From Spirochaetota bacterium (GTDB taxonomy: Bacteria > Spirochaetota > UBA4802 > JAFGDQ01), in contig JAFGDQ010000114.1 of NCBI GenBank assembly GCA_016932015.1, forward strand, positions 1 to 64,000: 64,000 nucleotides of DNA, in the 5' to 3' direction. This document shows, in pieces, positions 26,857 to 36,724 of this stretch. The first letter of the stretch is position 1. The number at the start of each line of letters is the position of its first letter. Both the position numbers and the translations under genes were made by a program. Under the pieces are notes generated by a model. It did not search any database and had not been told where the DNA came from. It worked only from the letters and a program-made list of their open reading frames with translations.

Positions 26857-28419
26857 TTATAATAATCCTTTTAATAATTCATTCGTTTCCTGCGGATAAA
26901 AAATCCTGACTTTACTTAGAGTCTTCAGACTGCTCTGAGCTGCCTGTGTCAGTTCCGCAGATGTTATAAACAATCCTTTTTGAGCTTTTATATCATTTAT
27001 AGCCTGAGCAAAATTCCTCAGGGTAATCTCACCTACATTACTCCCCTTCCAGCGTCTGACCCACACTAGAATTTTTTCAGAATTGTCCTGACTGCCGGCA
27101 AGAATATCAACTCCGTCCGCCTCGCGGTATGTATTAAGTATTTCCTTAACTTTATATCCGAGTTTAAATATCAGCCTGTTAGATATCATTCTGAAATTTT
27201 CATTGCTTAAAGCAAGGAATTTATCAAGCCTGTCATCAGATTCAGACTCGTAAGCGGCGGTATCGGTTTTGAAAGATTCCCTGCCTTTAACTTTTGCAGA
27301 CACCATTACGTTTTTGATATCAATCTGCTTTTCACTCCTGAGTCCGCATATCTTCCAGAGAAAATTCTCCGGAAATGATCCGGAAATCCAGTCATCCACA
27401 AAATCAAATATCGAATTTTCAAAGCCGTCTTTATTGCCTGCGTTATCTATTTCTTTTTTTATAACATTCAGCAAATCCTTGATATTTTCATAATTATTAT
27501 CAAGCTGATACAGCTGGTTCCAGTACTTATACGCTTTATCAAGCTGATTATTTTTTACTGAGGCAAACCCCATATCAAACAAAGACAGTTTAATTTCCTC
27601 CTGTAGATTTTTTTCCTGAACAAATTTCAATAACTCATTCATAATCCCGGATCCTTCCTCATTCTTTCCTGCATAAAGATTCAGAAAAGCCAGGAGGCGT
27701 TTGGAAATATAAATTACATTATCATCAGCAACTCTTTCCGTCAGCTTGCCGAGATATGAAATCGCTTCACTGTATTTTTCGATTCTTCCTAAAGCAAAAG
27801 CAATTGCCAGAATAGCAATATCGGAATTCGGTCTGATTGACAGTGCTTCCTTAAAATAGTTTACCGCATCTTCATTCCTGTTATTCTGATAACTGCAAAT
27901 GCCTGCTCCGAAGAAAGATTCAAAATTGTCTTCAAGTTTAACCAGCTTTTCAAAATACCGCTGGGCAATCTCAAATTCCTCCTGCCCCAGAGCAATAAAC
28001 GCAACATGATAATATGCTTCCGCATCTTCAGGATTTTCCCTAATGAGATCAAAATAAGTCTGAAATGCCTTTTCAATATCATCCAGAAAATAGTATGCTT
28101 TTGCCAGATTTTTAATTACAGACTGTTTTTCAACTTCCACACTATATTTATCAATACGTATGATCTCATTCAAATGATACACAGCCTGCTCATAATTTTT
28201 CTGCCTGATATACAACTCCGCGATTTTATAATGCACCCCGGCAGAATCCGGATTTGAATATAGTGTTTTTTTGAATTCCGTAATTGCCTCCTGAAACCTG
28301 TTCTGTTTACTCAGGGAAACAGCCTTCGTATATGGATCCTGCTTCGGTTTGATTATAATTAAATAAAAAGCGAAGACGGCCATAACTAAAATAAATGTTA
28401 TAAAAAAATATATCTGCAT
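26857..28419 (-). CDS. Membrane-anchored TPR protein with Mrr-like C-terminal domain
   Basis: A 520-aa protein. One N-terminal TM helix (about 3-23) is followed by TPR repeats over about 35-330 (AGVHYKIAELYIRQKNYEQA, EAYYHVAFIALGQEEFEIA). The C-terminal 105 residues have the restriction-endonuclease (Mrr) fold: LGYKVKEI, DGVDIL (435-440), then VWVRRWKG where active enzymes have QxK, and GLFITSAELT. The aspartate is kept, but Gln and Lys are replaced by Trp and Arg, so nuclease activity is doubtful. The domain would lie in the cytoplasm or periplasm depending on topology. It forms a two-gene unit with the ParB-like gene. Confidence 0.75.
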   Translation of the reverse strand: MQIYFFITFILVMAVFAFYLIIIKPKQDPYTKAVSLSKQNRFQEAITEFKKTLYSNPDSAGVHYKIAELYIRQKNYEQAVYHLNEIIRIDKYSVEVEKQSVIKNLAKAYYFLDDIEKAFQTYFDLIRENPEDAEAYYHVAFIALGQEEFEIAQRYFEKLVKLEDNFESFFGAGICSYQNNRNEDAVNYFKEALSIRPNSDIAILAIAFALGRIEKYSEAISYLGKLTERVADDNVIYISKRLLAFLNLYAGKNEEGSGIMNELLKFVQEKNLQEEIKLSLFDMGFASVKNNQLDKAYKYWNQLYQLDNNYENIKDLLNVIKKEIDNAGNKDGFENSIFDFVDDWISGSFPENFLWKICGLRSEKQIDIKNVMVSAKVKGRESFKTDTAAYESESDDRLDKFLALSNENFRMISNRLIFKLGYKVKEILNTYREADGVDILAGSQDNSEKILVWVRRWKGSNVGEITLRNFAQAINDIKAQKGLFITSAELTQAAQSSLKTLSKVRIFYPQETNELLKGLL

Positions 28420-28609
28420 GATAATATCTGGATTAAAGCATGATTATATTTAAACAGTTTTAAAAATTTGTTATGCGAAAGGGACTGCTGTATACTGTTC
28501 AGTAAAGATTCCGGATTTCCCCACCTATTATTATATTTCGTCAGGCTGTTTTAGAAATTGTATAACAAAAAATATTATCCCGGATGATATAATGTGGAAA
28601 GAAATATTT

Positions 28610-30883
28610 TTATTTTCTTTTAAACCTTACAAGTACAGGCCATCCGTGAATCAGATAGGAATTTGCGGTTTCTTTTTTAATTATAAAATCATCCTCCTGC
28701 TTAATTCGGATCTGGAAAGGAAAATTGATCATAATTTCAGGAGGAATAAACCTGGGTACATCGTAAAAATGAAGCTGTATTTCATTTCTGGTGGAAACAC
28801 ATTTAAAATTTAAATTTCCGAAAATTGAAGGGGCATTTTGAACTGTAATTTCCGATCCCTCAGAGAACCATTCTTTCTTCGGAAACGGAAAAATTTCAAG
28901 CCTGTCCTGAGAATCCATAAAAACAACAGACCTGAGCAGAATAAAGAATGCGGAAACTGCGGTTCCTGAATCTCCACATCCCATTATTCCGTGACCTGTA
29001 TTCGGGTTGGCATATTCAGGCAGCACGAATCTTTTTTTACCGGATTCAAGCAATTTATCAATGATGATATATGCTCTGCTGTTCTTCAGCTTCAGGCAGT
29101 TGATACCAAAAAGCACTGAGAATAATATATCTGTTGCTCCAATAGTTTTAAAATATAACGGATTATCAGTAAAACAGTGTGAAATCTCATCAGCGATCTC
29201 TTTTAATTTTTCAGGAGCTAAATTGTTCAAGCTGAAAGGGAAACCCGCTAAAATATTATAAGCAAAATGCTCATTCCTCTGAAGAGGTATTTCTATATCA
29301 CCTGCCGCCTCATTCCCTGGATCCCCGATATCATCAGAGTCTTCTTTGACCTGATTATTCAGTGACTGGTTGATTTCATTCAAGAAAATCCTTTCAAGCC
29401 TTTGATACTCTTTACTGTATTTCAATTCTTCGTTAAAAATACCAAGACATCTCGCCATATATGAATATTCAGACAATGCAGACGCAATTATTATCAAATC
29501 AAATAAATGATGTTCTTTAATTAAGTAATAACTTATGGAATTTATTCCCGGCTTTCCTTTATGCTTCTTAATGCCTGAAGAATATTGAAATATTATATTT
29601 GCAGCTTCCCTGATATGCCTGAATTGCCCCTGAAGATAGTCGATATCGCGTGATAATTTAAAATAATCGGAAAAAGTATGAATGTAATAACATATATTTA
29701 TTATATCCGGAAATTCCGGTTTACTTTTCTTGGTAATTGAATCCGCTGAACTTTCAATAATTTTCTTTGATTCCGTAAACAATCCCATCCTGTTATAACC
29801 GGATGAAATAAAAAATGCCGCCTTCAATAATGGTTTGTCTTTTCCGGCAATAGAAGACAATTCCATATCAAGATGATTGAGAGAGGAGATTCTGGAACCA
29901 TTAAACCAGTCCTGAAATCTATTATCAGGAAAAGAGAGATTAATACCTTTCCTGTATTTTAAACGGCAATTCTCAATATATTTACTCTGTTCTTTATGAT
30001 GATCCGTTTTTACCGGTTTATAAGACCCGGCCTTTCCGATATTCAATCTGATTTTAATATCATTGGAGCCTTTTCTGACATCATAGCCGAATGCCATTGC
30101 CGCCATTCCGAATTTACATACAGTGTTATTTATATTTTCACTGTTACCTGTAAAGGTAATATCCCCTATAGAACTGTTTCCTGCATAAAGATGATCCGGT
30201 TTTTTTTCAAGATACATTCTGTCTTTATTATTAATATTAACGATTCCTGATTTTTTATCATACTCAATTGAGTTAACATTTCCTATTGATTCGAGATTAT
30301 ACGGTCTGATGACAACAAAAAGCCTGTGGGGAATATTGTCCTTACGCAGATAAAGACTGAGATTTGCTACTACTTCATGTAAATTATTTTCCGGAGAATC
30401 AAGATTGTAAAAGCTTTCTGAAAATTTAAAATTTTTTTCATCCCATTTTGTTTCAATTAAAAAGGATTCCAGATTCCTTGTCTGAACAACTGATGAATAA
30501 TTTTCCTGAGGCCTGAAGAGCTTATCTTTAGCTAAAATCCAGAATTCGACTGACCAGAAATCGTCAACAGGAGAGATCATACCGGTGAGATCAATGCGGA
30601 TATAATGAGCTGAATTGGGAAATACAATATTGTCTCTGAAATTATTATTTAAAAGTAAATAAGGACTTGTATGATGGAATGAAGGATCTTTTACATTCGA
30701 AATATTATTCAGCCAGGCAGGCCAGTGAAAATTACAGAATTTCTGGAATAAAGTATTATTTCTAATGCCAAGGGGTATTTCTTCAGTATAGCCGGTTAAC
30801 TTTGCTTTATCGCAGTATTTAATGATATCATCATCAAGTTTCAACAACAAAGAATTCAGACTGTTTTTTGATGAATGCTTCAA
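28610..30883 (-). CDS. Six-hairpin glycosidase-like protein of unknown function
   Basis: A 757-aa protein without a signal peptide. The N-terminal 300 residues look like a beta-rich carbohydrate-binding or substrate domain. The remainder is helical. The C-terminal part carries blocks typical of (alpha/alpha)6 glycoside hydrolases: HGIMGCGDSGTAVSAFFILL, then LEIFPFPKKEWFSEGSEITV and a final small beta-sandwich. It may act on, or be derived from enzymes acting on, intracellular oligosaccharides. No catalytic acid can be named with confidence. It starts 19 nt after a STAS gene and is probably co-transcribed with it. Confidence 0.55.
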   Translation of the reverse strand: MKHSSKNSLNSLLLKLDDDIIKYCDKAKLTGYTEEIPLGIRNNTLFQKFCNFHWPAWLNNISNVKDPSFHHTSPYLLLNNNFRDNIVFPNSAHYIRIDLTGMISPVDDFWSVEFWILAKDKLFRPQENYSSVVQTRNLESFLIETKWDEKNFKFSESFYNLDSPENNLHEVVANLSLYLRKDNIPHRLFVVIRPYNLESIGNVNSIEYDKKSGIVNINNKDRMYLEKKPDHLYAGNSSIGDITFTGNSENINNTVCKFGMAAMAFGYDVRKGSNDIKIRLNIGKAGSYKPVKTDHHKEQSKYIENCRLKYRKGINLSFPDNRFQDWFNGSRISSLNHLDMELSSIAGKDKPLLKAAFFISSGYNRMGLFTESKKIIESSADSITKKSKPEFPDIINICYYIHTFSDYFKLSRDIDYLQGQFRHIREAANIIFQYSSGIKKHKGKPGINSISYYLIKEHHLFDLIIIASALSEYSYMARCLGIFNEELKYSKEYQRLERIFLNEINQSLNNQVKEDSDDIGDPGNEAAGDIEIPLQRNEHFAYNILAGFPFSLNNLAPEKLKEIADEISHCFTDNPLYFKTIGATDILFSVLFGINCLKLKNSRAYIIIDKLLESGKKRFVLPEYANPNTGHGIMGCGDSGTAVSAFFILLRSVVFMDSQDRLEIFPFPKKEWFSEGSEITVQNAPSIFGNLNFKCVSTRNEIQLHFYDVPRFIPPEIMINFPFQIRIKQEDDFIIKKETANSYLIHGWPVLVRFKRK

Positions 30884-30902
30884 GATTGACCTTACCGGAG
30901 AT

Positions 30903-31241
30903 TTAACTAAATGATTTTACTGCTTCATCCTCAGTTTTATAAATTTCAAACATATCCATTAATTCGACAACTTCAAAAATCTTTTTTACTGTATCGTGCA
31001 TTTGACATAATTTCAGTTTTCTTCCTGCATCTTTAAGAATACGCATACTGGAAACAAATATTCTTATACCTGAGCTGCTGATATATTTAACATCAAAAAG
31101 ATTTAATAAAAAATGAGACCCGGGTTCAGACTGTATTAATTGATGAATTTCCTTTTCAATCTGCAGCGAATTCTGAACATCCAGTCTGCCTGATAAATAA
31201 ATAACAATAACATTACCTGTCTTTTTAGTATTCAACTCCAT
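30903..31241 (-). CDS. STAS-domain anti-sigma factor antagonist
   Basis: A 112-aa single STAS domain with the expected strands and the switch-serine segment VKYISSSGIRIFVSSM. Proteins of this type bind an anti-sigma factor or other switch kinase when unphosphorylated. No kinase gene is adjacent. The closest phosphatase-like gene in the window is the degenerate GAF-PP2C at 11104. It precedes the six-hairpin glycosidase-like gene by 19 nt. Confidence 0.88.
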   Translation of the reverse strand: MELNTKKTGNVIVIYLSGRLDVQNSLQIEKEIHQLIQSEPGSHFLLNLFDVKYISSSGIRIFVSSMRILKDAGRKLKLCQMHDTVKKIFEVVELMDMFEIYKTEDEAVKSFS

Positions 31242-31394
31242 GCTTTCCCTTCTAAAAAATAAAATCCTGACTTTCTATTTTACAAGAAGCCAGGAACCAA
31301 CAATAATTTATAACAACTCAGCTATTTAGAATTTTTATGTAAAAACCACTTCGCAAAAAGAAATAATTATAATAATTTTCAGAATTATACAGAT

Positions 31395-31841
31395 CTATTC
31401 AATTCCGGATTTTGCCTCTTTATAAGTTAAAATAGCTCCACATATTGTGATTAATAAAACCGTGCTGAAAATTAAACCGAATAAAATAATTATCCAATGA
31501 TCGGTTTTTATTCCATTGTATAATAGAATAAAAGAGGCTAATGCCGGGAAAACAACTCCCAGAAAATAAATCAGACCCCTGTATCGAAGCGGATCAAATA
31601 ACGGCAGGATCATTGCTAATCCTGCTGTTACGATCATTGCCGAAAAACTACGTGCCAGAAAATATACAGGAGCAATAAAAGTATCAAACTGAATTCCTTT
31701 GAACCAGTCTTCATTTACTTCAATTGAAAAAATTTCCATAAATTTTACAGGTGAATAATAAAAAACAGCACCGGTTACAATATATAATAATGCTATTAAT
31801 ATTATTATCACCTGTAATACGTTTGTCCGCTTGCTTCTCAT
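31395..31841 (-). CDS. Small four-helix membrane protein
   Basis: A 148-aa protein with four hydrophobic helices (about 10-30, 55-75, 90-108 and 115-138) joined by short loops. The pattern YSPVKFMEIFSI followed by FLARSFSAMIVTAGLAM resembles DUF4345-type small integral membrane proteins, but this is only a resemblance. It is 33 nt downstream of the LysM lipoprotein, in the same direction, and is probably co-transcribed with it. The function is unknown. Confidence 0.6.
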   Translation of the reverse strand: MRSKRTNVLQVIIILIALLYIVTGAVFYYSPVKFMEIFSIEVNEDWFKGIQFDTFIAPVYFLARSFSAMIVTAGLAMILPLFDPLRYRGLIYFLGVVFPALASFILLYNGIKTDHWIIILFGLIFSTVLLITICGAILTYKEAKSGIE

Positions 31842-31874
31842 ATAAGTATATTCCTGTAAACTCCTGCCTCTGAC

Positions 31875-33386
31875 TTACTCCGGATTTTCTTCCTGTTCCA
31901 CAGGAACAGCTTCCTTTTCAGGTGGAGCTGCATTTGTTTCCTCATCAGATGTTTCTTTTACCGGAGATGTTCTTTTTCTCATCTTTGGAACTTTAATAAG
32001 CATATCAGGCCAGATAAGGTCAGGATTATTGATCTTTTCTGTATTAGCTCTGTATATACGTTTCCACAGAAAGCCGTTTTCATAGTATTTTTCAGCAATT
32101 CTCCACAGGCAGTCTCTTCTCTCCGGAATATATCTTACTTTATATATATAATAATCTCCAAATTCACCCGTCCCGGCATCTGAGCCTGAACCTTTTCCTT
32201 TGCCGGAGACAGCGGCAGTCGATGCGCCGCCGCCTTTCCCTTTGGTATTTATAACAATGTATGATAATCTTTCGGATTCCTCAGCCTGAGAAATAGACTC
32301 ATTTGCTTTTGATTCTTCAAGAAGAGATCTCGAATTATTAAGCGCCTCTTCCGCGCCTTTCAGTTCATCAACAGCAATTGCCGCACCAGGAGAAACTTTA
32401 GCCTGATAATATACCATCTCCGCATTTGCGATCTTCTCCTTCGCCACTTCATTCATAGCGTTCAGAACCACCATAGATAATCTCAGGGACTCATCTGATG
32501 AAAGTATAGATTCTTTATATTTTGAATCATTCAGAAGCTCTTTTGACTGATCAAGCGCCTCCCCGGCACCGTTAAGTTCATCTGTAGCAATTTTGGCACC
32601 ATCTGAATTCCGGGCTTCCTGGTACATCTTATCTGCAGCCTGGGATTTCTCAACAGCGGTTCCCTGCAAAGCTATCAGATACGCTTCATCAGCATTCATT
32701 CCCGCGAGTTCAACAGCTGCGAACCCTTTTTTCAACTGAAGAGACTCAAGAGATTCTTCAGCTATCCTGGTATTATCATTTGCCAGTTCAACTTTTTCAG
32801 GAGCAAAGGTCTCTGCATTGTACTTTACAGCCTCATCAAGTGTAGCTTTAACTTCAGCTATTGAATTGCCAAGTATGTCTTTCTTTCCAATAGCAACATT
32901 CCTTGCCTCTTTAGCCAGTCCGTCTGCTTCAAGAGCTTTTTTATAAGAATCATAATATTTTTTTTGTTCGAATAAGGCGTTTGCCTCATTCAAGGCGTCA
33001 TTAGCCTGATTATACTCGCTTTCCGCCAGAACTTCGGCATATACTTCAACCGCTTTTTCAAGGCTCTCATTTGCTATATCCAGAGTATCCCTGGCAAGCA
33101 ATGGAGCTGACTTGTCATATGCCTCTTTTGCCTTGTCATAAGATTCCACGGCCGCTGTTTTCGCCTTGTCAAATGACTCTTCTTTTACGAAGCCATGGCT
33201 TTCCGTAAGTTTCTTTTTAGCCTCAGCAATTTCTTCAGGAGCATACTTTTCGGCCATAACAGTATTTGCTCTCGAAATCTCCATTTTCGCAAGAGACATT
33301 TCCTTTACAGGGATCTTTTCTCCACAGCCAACCGCAACTATTACAGCAACAAAAATTGAAATGAATTTGCCAAAATTTTTACGCAT
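31875..33386 (-). CDS. Lipoprotein with coiled helical repeats and C-terminal LysM domain
   Basis: The start is placed at 33386, where GGAGG lies 8 nt upstream; this gives 503 aa and a clean lipoprotein signal with lipobox VGC. A longer frame extends to 33434. The mature protein is Ala/Glu/Lys-rich and helical, resembling DUF4398-type repeats. Two tandem units of about 70 residues are evident (TDELNGAGEALDQSKELL and VDELKGAEEALNNSRSLL). A Gly/Ser/Lys linker leads to a LysM domain (DCLWRIAEKYY, WPDMLIKVPKM), which binds peptidoglycan, and an acidic-Pro tail. It probably tethers a membrane to the cell wall. It is downstream of a STAS gene. Confidence 0.8.
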   Translation of the reverse strand: MRKNFGKFISIFVAVIVAVGCGEKIPVKEMSLAKMEISRANTVMAEKYAPEEIAEAKKKLTESHGFVKEESFDKAKTAAVESYDKAKEAYDKSAPLLARDTLDIANESLEKAVEVYAEVLAESEYNQANDALNEANALFEQKKYYDSYKKALEADGLAKEARNVAIGKKDILGNSIAEVKATLDEAVKYNAETFAPEKVELANDNTRIAEESLESLQLKKGFAAVELAGMNADEAYLIALQGTAVEKSQAADKMYQEARNSDGAKIATDELNGAGEALDQSKELLNDSKYKESILSSDESLRLSMVVLNAMNEVAKEKIANAEMVYYQAKVSPGAAIAVDELKGAEEALNNSRSLLEESKANESISQAEESERLSYIVINTKGKGGGASTAAVSGKGKGSGSDAGTGEFGDYYIYKVRYIPERRDCLWRIAEKYYENGFLWKRIYRANTEKINNPDLIWPDMLIKVPKMRKRTSPVKETSDEETNAAPPEKEAVPVEQEENPE

Positions 33387-33440
33387 AAAAATTGCCTCCA
33401 AAAAATTATTTAAGGGGATGAAATCTTTGATCAAAAACCT

Positions 33441-33779
33441 CTATTTACTAAAGGCCGAGACTGCTTCTCCCTCGGAATCATAGATCTCAAAAAATGAAGT
33501 AAGTTTTGTTAACTCGAATACCTTTTTAACCGAAGCATATACATTTATTATTTTAAGCCCGCCCTGGTATTTTTTTAAATTTGACAAACTGGAAATCAAA
33601 GCACCAATACCGGATGAATCTATATACGACACTTTTTCTAAATCAATAATTACATTATAAATTCTTTCTTCTATGAGTTTATTAATAATATCCTTAATTT
33701 CCGGAGCATTATATAAATCTATCTCTCCAATAATTACAAGAATTACAATATCTCCGTTTCTCTTCTGAGTTATATCCAT
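33441..33779 (-). CDS. STAS-domain anti-sigma factor antagonist
   Basis: A 112-aa STAS protein (ILVIIGEIDLYNAPE at the start, switch segment VSYIDSSGIGALISSL). It is close in length and pattern to the STAS protein at 30903, so the two may be paralogues. An AGGAG site precedes the ATG. It is 54 nt upstream of the LysM lipoprotein gene and probably heads that transcription unit. Confidence 0.9.
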   Translation of the reverse strand: MDITQKRNGDIVILVIIGEIDLYNAPEIKDIINKLIEERIYNVIIDLEKVSYIDSSGIGALISSLSNLKKYQGGLKIINVYASVKKVFELTKLTSFFEIYDSEGEAVSAFSK

Positions 33780-34200
33780 CTTATAAAGACTCCTGCAACC
33801 GTTTAGACTTTAAATATTCTTCAAATCAATGTAATTCAGATTAAATATCTTTGTAATAAAAAATGAACGATTTGTCAGAATAATTTTATGTTAAATATTA
33901 TAATGGTAAAATAAACAATATTCTTTGAAGCTGTAACAGGAATAAATATCAATACCGGACATCTTAAAGTCCGGAAAATCCATTAAAATTCCCTGCATTT
34001 CCGGTTTTCTGAATAGAATATTTAAAACTATTTTAATTTAATACGGATGTCAAGATAAATAATATAATTATAAAAAATTAATTACTCAACATAAACAGTT
34101 ATTCATATAAAAAAGGCATGACTTCCAGCACAGACTATACCTTCAATTATTATTAAACAAATTAATTAAACTATGTATTTATCTCTGACTTTTTCAGGAC
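33780..34200. other. Intergenic region without recognised gene
   Basis: About 420 bp of AT-rich DNA. The only structure noted is a 6-bp hairpin CCGGAC/GTCCGG at 33955-33974 with an 8-nt loop and no clear U-tract. No RNA gene or convincing promoter was seen. Confidence 0.4.
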
Positions 34201-35319
34201 TCATTCCCGGGAATAGATATTCTCCCACTTCCGAAAAACCTGCATGAAAGAATCATTCTCAATACCGGCCTGTATTTCATCCAGAAATTTTTTCATAAAA
34301 AAGAGATTGTGGTATGAATTGTATATTAAAGCGGAAATTTCTCCCATGCGGAAAATATGCCTGAGATAAGCCCTGGTGAAATTCCTGCATACATAACAAT
34401 CGCAGTTTTCATCAAGGGGAGAGAAATCTTCCGCATGCTTTGCTGCTTTAATATTGACTCTGCCGTGAGATGTAAACAGGGTTCCGTTTCTCGCTACCCT
34501 TGTGGGCATTACACAGTCAAACATATCTACACCTTTCATAATAGCGAACAATATCTCCATGGGACTGCCTACGCCCATCATATACCTCGGCTTGTCGTAA
34601 GGAAGGGTAGCGGCTGTTATTTCAGTCATTTCCCTGTATAAATCCTTGGGTTCACCGACAGACAACCCCCCGATTGCGAAACCCGGAAAATCAAATTTCA
34701 TCAGCCTCTCAGCGCATCTTACCCGTAAATCCGGAAAAGTGCTGCCCTGAACAATAGCGAATAATGCCTGTTTATCTGTATTAAACTCTCTTTTCCAGTA
34801 ATTGAACGAAGCTTCGGCCCATCTGACTGTACGGCTTACAGCATCTTCCGCTGTGTTCTCGTCAACAGGATAATGAGTACACTGATCAAGCACCATCATT
34901 ATGTCGGAACCGATTACCCTCTGAATATCGAGCACCTTTTCAGGTGTAAAAAAATGTCGTGATCCGTCAAGATGAGATTTAAACTCCACTCCGTTTTCCA
35001 GAACGTCACAGAGGTCCGAAAGAGAAAAGACCTGAAATCCCCCTGAATCTGTCAGCATAGGTTTATGATAATTCATAAAGGAATGAAGCCCGCCCGCTTT
35101 TTCAAGAATACCTGTACCCGGCCTTATATAATTATGATAAGTGTTTGAAAGAATTATCTCGAATCCGATCTCCTCTATATCCCTGAATGTTAGTGCCCTG
35201 ATTGTTCCTCTGGTAGCAACAGGCATAAATACCGGAGTATTTATTGTTCCGCGGGAAGTATTGATTATTCCCCTTCTTGCACTGCATGAAATATCCTGTT
35301 TTAATATTTTAAATTTCAT
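34201..35319 (-). CDS. tgt: Queuine/preQ1 tRNA-ribosyltransferase
   Basis: A 372-aa enzyme that exchanges guanine-34 of Asp, Asn, His and Tyr tRNAs for preQ1. Family blocks: TPVFMPVATRGTIRALT, the catalytic LTDSGGFQVFSL, FAIVQGSTFPDLR, FAIGGLSVGEP, the nucleophile loop DMFDCVMPTRVARNGT, and the zinc site CDCYVC with a later His. The length is standard. No queC/D/E/F or queA gene is in the window, so the preQ1 source cannot be judged. The gene is monocistronic on the minus strand. Confidence 0.96.
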   Translation of the reverse strand: MKFKILKQDISCSARRGIINTSRGTINTPVFMPVATRGTIRALTFRDIEEIGFEIILSNTYHNYIRPGTGILEKAGGLHSFMNYHKPMLTDSGGFQVFSLSDLCDVLENGVEFKSHLDGSRHFFTPEKVLDIQRVIGSDIMMVLDQCTHYPVDENTAEDAVSRTVRWAEASFNYWKREFNTDKQALFAIVQGSTFPDLRVRCAERLMKFDFPGFAIGGLSVGEPKDLYREMTEITAATLPYDKPRYMMGVGSPMEILFAIMKGVDMFDCVMPTRVARNGTLFTSHGRVNIKAAKHAEDFSPLDENCDCYVCRNFTRAYLRHIFRMGEISALIYNSYHNLFFMKKFLDEIQAGIENDSFMQVFRKWENIYSRE

Positions 35320-35465
35320 AATAATACTGTATTAATTCCTGTTTTATATTACCAAAATTTTTATTTTATTATTTTTAACCGGCGGGAATGCGGCATCAGA
35401 TATAATCATTAAATAAAGAATACAAGTTATAATATCAACATTACAATTCAACTGTTATTAAAATA

Positions 35466-36569
35466 TTATATCTGAATTCTTGTGCCTGCCTGAATGTTTA
35501 CATCACTTCTATTCAAAAGATTAACCATAGTCTCAACATTTAGTTTTAAAACAATAATATTTATTTCAAGGCCGAGTACATAGGTCGGAAGGACAGGAGC
35601 CGGCCTGTATTTGTTTTCAGAAAGAAAAATAAGAGACCCTATCTGATCAGTCCCTGCTGCAAGCTGATAAGCCGAATTTGATGTTGCCAATTGCCCGGTC
35701 CCGCTGAATTCCACGTCGAATGAACCTATATTTCCTGCAACTCCAAAACCTGTATATATACTGAACAGATAAAATATATCAAAATAGGCAATTGCCTGCG
35801 CATCAATGGTAAAAATCGACCAGTCAATCTGAGCGCCGAACTGTCCGTCAAACTCCATATCAACAGGAGTCGGAGCTCCCAGATTAACCTCAATTTCGTC
35901 AAAACTGTATTCATAGTCTCCAAGAAAGCTTATCTTCCCGTACATAAAATTTCCGCCCAAACTTAAGGTTATCCCTCCGAACGCGAGATAAAAAGGAAGA
36001 AAGCGTTTTTTCTTTATAACATTATATCTTAATTTGCCTCCCATTGAATAAATCAGAAAATCATTCAATGTGGCAACATCTGTCTCATAATCAACATCTT
36101 TTTTATATTTATTTATCATGGATTTGCTTACATAAAATACTTTACCCAGAACGTCGAAACCTCCGAAGAGGCCAAGCCCGAAATGAGCAGAAAGGGCGGG
36201 CATAATTCCGGGAAGAGACCCGTTATCGCTTGCCGGTTCATTCTCATCATAGTATTCCATATTAGTACATCCGGCTCCTGCGGAAATACCTAACTCAAAA
36301 TGAGGGAAGCTGCCGATATAAGCCTTACCGACCGGGTACCCGAGCAGATTTGCAAGCGCAAAAGCGTTAGCTACAAAAGGCCCGTTCAGATCGCTCGTGT
36401 CCTGAATCTGAACTTCCATATCGTCCAGGCCGAAGTCAGCCAGAGTAAGAGGGACAGCAGGGTCAATATTCAGAATTATTTCAGTAGCTGAATATGATGA
36501 CTCAATGAAAACAAAATTGATAAAAAAACAAAGAAAAATAATTAGCAGAATTTTTGCTGAATTTATCAT
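35466..36569 (-). CDS. Secreted outer-membrane beta-barrel-like protein
   Basis: A 367-aa protein with a signal peptide (about 1-28, ending SSYSA). The mature part consists of alternating hydrophobic/polar strands rich in Gly and aromatic residues (FELGISAGAGCTNMEYY, FGLGLFGGFDVLGKVFYV) and ends in RIQI. This is typical of an outer-membrane beta-barrel. No named family was recognised. It may be a porin-like or structural membrane protein. It lies between map and tgt with no evident operon partner. Confidence 0.65.
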   Translation of the reverse strand: MINSAKILLIIFLCFFINFVFIESSYSATEIILNIDPAVPLTLADFGLDDMEVQIQDTSDLNGPFVANAFALANLLGYPVGKAYIGSFPHFELGISAGAGCTNMEYYDENEPASDNGSLPGIMPALSAHFGLGLFGGFDVLGKVFYVSKSMINKYKKDVDYETDVATLNDFLIYSMGGKLRYNVIKKKRFLPFYLAFGGITLSLGGNFMYGKISFLGDYEYSFDEIEVNLGAPTPVDMEFDGQFGAQIDWSIFTIDAQAIAYFDIFYLFSIYTGFGVAGNIGSFDVEFSGTGQLATSNSAYQLAAGTDQIGSLIFLSENKYRPAPVLPTYVLGLEINIIVLKLNVETMVNLLNRSDVNIQAGTRIQI

Positions 36570-36724
36570 CTTCCCGTATTAATAAAAAAGTCAAATTTAA
36601 ACATCAAATAAAATAGTTATAATACAAAAAACAACAGAAGTATGTGTCCTGGTGTAACTGCTGATCTGTCTTTTATTATCATATAACCAGTTATCATAAC
36701 TGTCAATGCAATAAAAAAGTACTG

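Noticed and set aside
33955-33974. CCGGAC/GTCCGG hairpin in the gap before tgt
   Set aside because: It has only six base pairs, no U-tract and a distant position, so it is not called a terminator.
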